The notes beneath the pieces were generated by a model that worked only from the letters and a program-made list of their open reading frames with translations, searched no databases and was not told the DNA's origin. A stretch of DNA of 64,000 nt from Corylus avellana (Eukaryota; Streptophyta; Magnoliopsida; Fagales; Betulaceae). Numbering within the stretch: position 1 is the first letter of the stretch; every line of letters begins with the position of its first letter. Made by a program: the position numbers and the translations under genes. The DNA lies in contig NC_081549.1 in assembly GCF_901000735.1 (NCBI RefSeq), positions 20,907,584-20,971,583 of the forward strand, in the 5' to 3' direction. Below, one piece after another: positions 59,452 through 64,000 of this stretch.

Positions 59452-61412
59452 CCTATTTATTTGCAAACCCTAGTTGTGCACTCCCTTTGTTAGGGTGTAT
59501 AACTTTCATAACAAGTCTTTTATAAATTGATCATGCGCTGAGTCTATGACACCTATTTTGTCAACTATTACGTTAAACATAAAACTCACTCGAAATAGCT
59601 AAACATGAGGACAATGGTACACTTATTATTTTTACAAACTGATGTAACAATTTATCTTTCACTTATTTTCATAAAATTTTGACTATTACAATGTGTTTAT
59701 AAAAAAATTACAGTAAAAGTTGTAGTACCAAAATATCTTCCCTAAATGCATTAGAGTCATAGACAGATATTATAATTTAGACAATTAATATGATAGAATG
59801 AAGCCGACCTATCCAAACGCCTACTTGTTTGAAATTATAGTAATCCTAGCTAGTCCGATTTGTGCTTGTCTTGTTGGGGCTGAGGTGAGGATATTAAATA
59901 GGAACTCATGGGCGTGTAGAATGGGAGGCAAGACAGGAACCAATGAGCGTTTAATTAAGGTTCTCTCTGCCTTGCAATTTGGGTACAACTTTATTGCAGT
60001 TGAGAAGCCTCCAAATTAATAACATCCACAATATGTTGCTTCATTCAACCTTTAGGGTTCCCATGTATGGCCACATTGATAAGAGTTGCCGCACCGTTCA
60101 CCAAAAAGAATAAAAAAAAAAATAAGGCCACAATTTTTCTCGGTGTTTTCCACAATTTTTTTCGGTGTTTTCCTGGTTATATATGTTGATATTGTTTTCA
60201 AAATAAATATGGACTGGTGGGGTAAGGTTTTTTTTTTTTTTTTTTTTAATAATATCCATGTAAGATTAAAAGAATACGAGGAAAAAGAATTGTAGCATTT
60301 CTCAAAAAAAAAAAAAAAAATTAAAGGTAAAATTCTTGTATCGCATGATAAGAGGTGGCGTACTTCTCACTTGAAATAAGACAATTTTACTCTACGGATG
60401 CCAAAAACTATTTTAATTTAATCTATTAAATTCACATTTATTAGGGATTTTCAAACATATTTTAAATAATACATGAAAAACAAATTATATGCTCGTTTAA
60501 TTTTATAAAAATTACACGTCTTTTTCTCACGTGATCTTTAAGGGGCACCTCAATTTGTTGAGGACCACGCCTTATGAAGCGGTGATCATTAATTCGAATC
60601 TCTCTCCATCCTTTTATGTGAATATATTAAAAAAAAAAAAATTGAAACTCTTACATTATAAGTGAGGCTCAAAAGTATGAATTTAATAATTTTACTAATA
60701 AATGAACAAATTTAATAGATTATATTAAAAGAATTCTTTCTTTTAGAGTAAAACTTGGTCAACTACGTACAACTATTAATGCCAATTTATGTAGCCGTAA
60801 AATTTGAAATGATGTACAGAGAATAAATGTGGATAACATTTAACATTACAGTCTGTCTTTTCTTCCTTGTAATTTTTATTTTTATTTTTCCTTAAATCTT
60901 ATTTGGGTTGGGTTGAGTTGGGCTGGGTTGGGCCGTTGGCATTAATATATATTAGCTTTTGATATCCATATATAATAGAAAAGGCCTGATGGAGTACTTG
61001 ACATGAGGCAGACCTTAAATCGAGCTGGCGTCATTTAAAAGGAAAGATCTGGCTTCTGGCTTCTGGTCCCCCAACTGCTCCAGCTCATCAAAATAATGGA
61101 CCACTTTAACTGGCTCATCCATTCAAGTTGATGATTTATTCCTACCCCACAAATACAGTTAGTAGAACGCCATGCAATTATGAACCCCCAAAGTTGGCAC
61201 GTCCTCCACGTTATTGCTATTCTATATACGGTTTTCTTAATGGTGACTTTTTTTTTTCTTTTTCAAATTAGGTCATAAATTCAAACTTATTTGCATGTCC
61301 ATTGTCATTTACCTTTTATTTTAATTAAATATTTAAGATATATGAGAGAGAACAGGATCTTTTTCGGTTCAAATGAACCGAAGAGTATCGAATTATAAGT
61401 TATAGTAGAAGG
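59452..61412. repeat. Triplicated block, copy C
   Basis: Starts directly after the N gap with 'cctatttatttgcaaaccct', as copy A does, and ends with 'aattataagttatagtag', as B does before the gap. It lacks the MULE insertion and several short segments ('taggtcataattaattacgc'). Confidence 0.85.
60542..60641 (+). mobile_element. Decayed SINE in block C
   Basis: Best preserved of the three copies: 'ggaccacgccttatgaagcg' and 'aattcgaatct' (B box) are close to the 42410 SINE. Confidence 0.65.
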
Positions 61413-62252
61413 ATATTTCTGCTTCTTTTTTTTTTTTTTTTTTTTTTCCACTTTTTGAGGGTACAAAAATACTCCTCCATTAAAACCAGTAACTAGATAC
61501 TCTCCAGTTCATTTTAACTAAATATATAAGTAATTAAAATTTATTATTTTACATCAACTTAATTTTTTTTAAAAAATAAATAATTTAATATAGTATTACC
61601 AGTTCAAACTCTTAAGTTAATAATTTAGCCGGCAGCTCTGACAATAGCTACCATTGCTCTTTGCGGTTTATGTACGTGCAGCTGCATGTGGCCTAAATAA
61701 AGGCAGTCCGTCCCACAAGAGACAACAAGAACGTGGCTTTTAGACCCAACCAAACCTTTCCAAGAGACAACAATAGGCAAAGTAAGTAGATAGGGCAAAT
61801 TATATATGGGATAGAAAGGCACAGCAGTTATGATATGCATGCAACTAAAAAAAAGACGCCATAAATGCCACAATTACACCATGCACCTAATTTTCCCACA
61901 GGTGGCACAGCTGCAACCATCACCACTACTAATGTATCCTGAAATGAAATGTATTTTAAGAAAACAAACATTGTGGGGAACAAGATGTAGTGGATATGGT
62001 GGGTATACGTACCTAATTAACCCAATTAATTAGTTAAGTTACACTAATTAGATATAATTTTTTTTGTATACATCAAAGGTGAAAATATACGTAACATAAC
62101 TGTTATTTTAATTTGCAAACAGCTAGCATGACAATAATCAATCTTTTATTGTTGTGGTAAAACGTTTTTCTAATATGGGAAGACAATAAAGACAAATGAT
62201 GGATTAATTGGAATATGCTTTTTTTTAATTTAATTATCCCCTGTCGTCTTAG
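61413..62252. other. Noncoding stretch 3' of the acyltransferase gene
   Basis: AT-rich, with no second gene recognised. It probably includes the 3' untranslated region of the minus-strand gene just right of it; I could not place its polyadenylation site. Confidence 0.5.
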
Positions 62253-63122
62253 CTAGGCCTTTTCCTTCTTGGATGGAACACGACCGTCGGTTCCTGCGAG
62301 CGTCGCATACTTGTCCTTCCTAGTCAAAGAAGTGCACTCAAATCCCAACGTCCCAGCCAGCACCCTTTGAATATAATTCGCAACCTCAATCGCCGATTTC
62401 CCACCTTTGCATGTGAGCTCCGTGGGAAGTTGATTCAAGAAGGTCACCTCGTAGGTCGGCATGGGATTCATGAACACAAAATAAGGGTCCAACAATTTAT
62501 ACCCACGTACGGATGTTCCGTAAAACACCGTTTGTTTTGTGTTAATCGCAACGGGAACAATCCTGTCGGTGAGCTCAGCGAAAAGAGCACTAAATCGTAA
62601 GAGAAAAGGCTCTCGACAAGTTGTTCCCTCGGGACAAATCACAAGGTCTCCATCTTCAAGCAAGCTCTTAATATGAGCTGCATCTTTCTCTCTCTCCCTC
62701 GTTAATGCCACGGTCTTGATCGGTGAAATCATCTCGCTAAATTTGCTTATACTATACGTGACGCAGCTGACTTTTCTTCCTAGGGCAACGGAGACGATAA
62801 CGGGGTCTAAAACTGTACGGTGGTTGCAAATAAAGAGCACTCCCTTTTGGCCTCTCCTTGGTGCTGGTGGAGGGGTGCCCTTAACAATAAGTTTAATGCC
62901 TTGGATCTTATAAACTTGTCTCACAATTGGCTCCGGCAAAGGGATGTTGATGTAGACTCTGAGGATGGAGAGGACAATGCCGATTGGCATCCATAGGAAG
63001 GTCAAGAGGGCAACCAGAGGTGTTGGCCTCTGAACTAAACGGCCTTCGTGAAATATAATTGGGCTTAATAGCTTGTTGCTAGGAAGTGCCTCGCATTTGG
63101 TTCTTGGCACCATGTAACCTTC
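62253..63122 (-). CDS. Glycerol-3-phosphate acyltransferase (RAM2/GPAT4/6/8-type), last exon
   Basis: This exon follows a T-rich tract and 'atgcag' acceptor, opens [19 protein letters not shown] and encodes 289 residues to a TAG. It holds a hydrophobic segment (about 36-57) and the PlsC acyltransferase domain: NHRTVLD (about 100-106, the catalytic NHxxxxD), [14 protein letters not shown] (about 165-178) and IVPVA. The C-terminus [15 protein letters not shown] resembles RAM2-type enzymes as I remember them. Land-plant GPATs of this group acylate glycerol-3-phosphate at sn-2 in the ER, making 2-monoacylglycerol for cutin or, for RAM2, lipid for mycorrhizal symbiosis. Full proteins are 500-530 aa; the first exon, with the HAD-like phosphatase domain, must lie right of the window. 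No lesion is seen. Which clade it belongs to is inference. Confidence 0.88.
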   Translation of the reverse strand, partial: EGYMVPRTKCEALPSNKLLSPIIFHEGRLVQRPTPLVALLTFLWMPIGIVLSILRVYINIPLPEPIVRQVYKIQGIKLIVKGTPPPAPRRGQKGVLFICNHRTVLDPVIVSVALGRKVSCVTYSISKFSEMISPIKTVALTREREKDAAHIKSLLEDGDLVICPEGTTCREPFLLRFSALFAELTDRIVPVAINTKQTVFYGTSVRGYKLLDPYFVFMNPMPTYEVTFLNQLPTELTCKGGKSAIEVANYIQRVLAGTLGFECTSLTRKDKYATLAGTDGRVPSKKEKA

Positions 63123-64000
63123 CTGCATTTAATTAAAAAAAAAGGTCAAAAATTATGAGATTGTGATAGAAAGAGCAAAAGTATGTAACTTCGTACCAAC
63201 TGATGTAACATGTTTTAAATAATTAACAAGAAATTTTTTGACTTTTTGCCACCCTTAATAATTGTCCACCATATAACAAACTTGATTTGTAGATTGAACT
63301 AAAATTACGTGACTACCATACATACGAGAGAACGTGACAGTAAAAATAATTTTTAATTATATTTTAGAGTTATATAACAATTTACTAAATAATATTACTC
63401 TACTAACTTAACTTGCCTACTAAAGGAAGCCCTACTAGATGATATATGGTAGGTTGTCATATTCTTTCTCTAAGGGTTCACTTGGGCTCAAGAATTATAT
63501 ATAGGGTAGAGGTATGGAAAAAAGATTTTGCCATGGATAGAAACCGACCAAAACTGGATGCACGTGCACCAAATTTGGTTTATAAGTAGCGTATTATTTA
63601 AGGAACACGATAAAGCAACTCTGAGCATGACCCAATTGAGTGATTGACAGTGAAGAAAAGAGAGTTTGCTAGGAGTCACAAGGATTATGCTTAATGAATT
63701 AATGATGAGATATTGAGATGCCTCTATAGCACAGGATGTTAATTATTGTTTCATATTTCTTCCATGAGCTAGGCGCATGAAATAAGACTTGGGTTGAATA
63801 AAGAGAGTGGGTTGGGCATGAGGAACTTATGGTGTGTGTCAGTTCGATCTCCTTTAAAAATGTGAAATAAATGTTCTTTGTACTTCACAAATCACGAATT
63901 AAGATGGAACCGGAAGGCATCGATCGGTAAAAAAGTGCTCAAAATAGAATCCGTGTAGATCATTGAAACGTGAATTCTACCCAGGTGGACCACTTGAAAT
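63123..64000 (-). other. Probable intron of the acyltransferase gene
   Basis: AT-rich with no exon recognised. Given the acceptor at its left edge, it should be intron 1 of the acyltransferase gene, at least 878 bases long. Confidence 0.6.

Overview
The window is nuclear DNA of a woody eudicot, probably a rosid. It is AT-rich and intron-bearing, holds plant gene families (NPF transporter, LEA-2, CAX, land-plant GPAT), and is crowded with plant transposon types (CACTA, Helitron, MULE, Copia-type LTR, tRNA-derived SINE). The Fagales-like feel of some repeats is only an impression. Four runs of N (20 or 100 bases) mark assembly gaps.

Layout. 0-10 kb: no convincing host gene. It holds a very young non-autonomous Copia-type LTR element (3148-5616, identical 257-bp LTRs, TSD ATAAG), a SINE (7611-7721) and a solo LTR (8039-8491, TSD GTTTC). 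10-18 kb: broken host-gene pieces, namely the first two exons of a vacuolar cation/proton exchanger (10339-11000), the 3' end of an LEA-2/NDR1-like gene (14001-14335) and an unrecognised short 5' exon (17890-18045). 18-50 kb: a decayed tandem array of NRT1/PTR-family (NPF5-like) transporter genes, all on the minus strand. The copies are called P1 to P4 here. P1 is only a 5' flank (18355-18900). P2 is split between 36406-37559 and 22002-22889. P3 (40636-41597) keeps only its 5' half. P4 (44686-48673) is nearly complete but has one in-frame stop.

An 11.4-kb CACTA (En/Spm) element (23293-34664, TSD GGG) sits in intron 2 of P2. It carries a TNP2-type transposase gene broken by a nonsense codon and a frameshift, and a second seven-exon gene that reads through intact (606 aa). 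Its ends are packed with palindromic TGACGTG repeats. A 3.5-kb Helitron (49943-53464) lies in the P4 5' flank. 54.8-61.4 kb: three copies of a noncoding 1.5-2.6 kb block, the middle one split by an 815-bp MULE-like insertion with a 9-bp TSD. 62.2-63.1 kb: the last exon of a glycerol-3-phosphate acyltransferase (RAM2/GPAT4/6/8-type), the only host gene here that looks functional; its 5' exon lies beyond the right edge.

Because the NPF units and the 3' block are duplicated, several insertions can be compared with an undisturbed paralogous site inside the same window. The Helitron, one SINE and the MULE are each fixed to the base this way. The most interesting material is the CACTA element (intact accessory gene, broken transposase, duplicated last exon, long palindromes) and this set of built-in empty sites.
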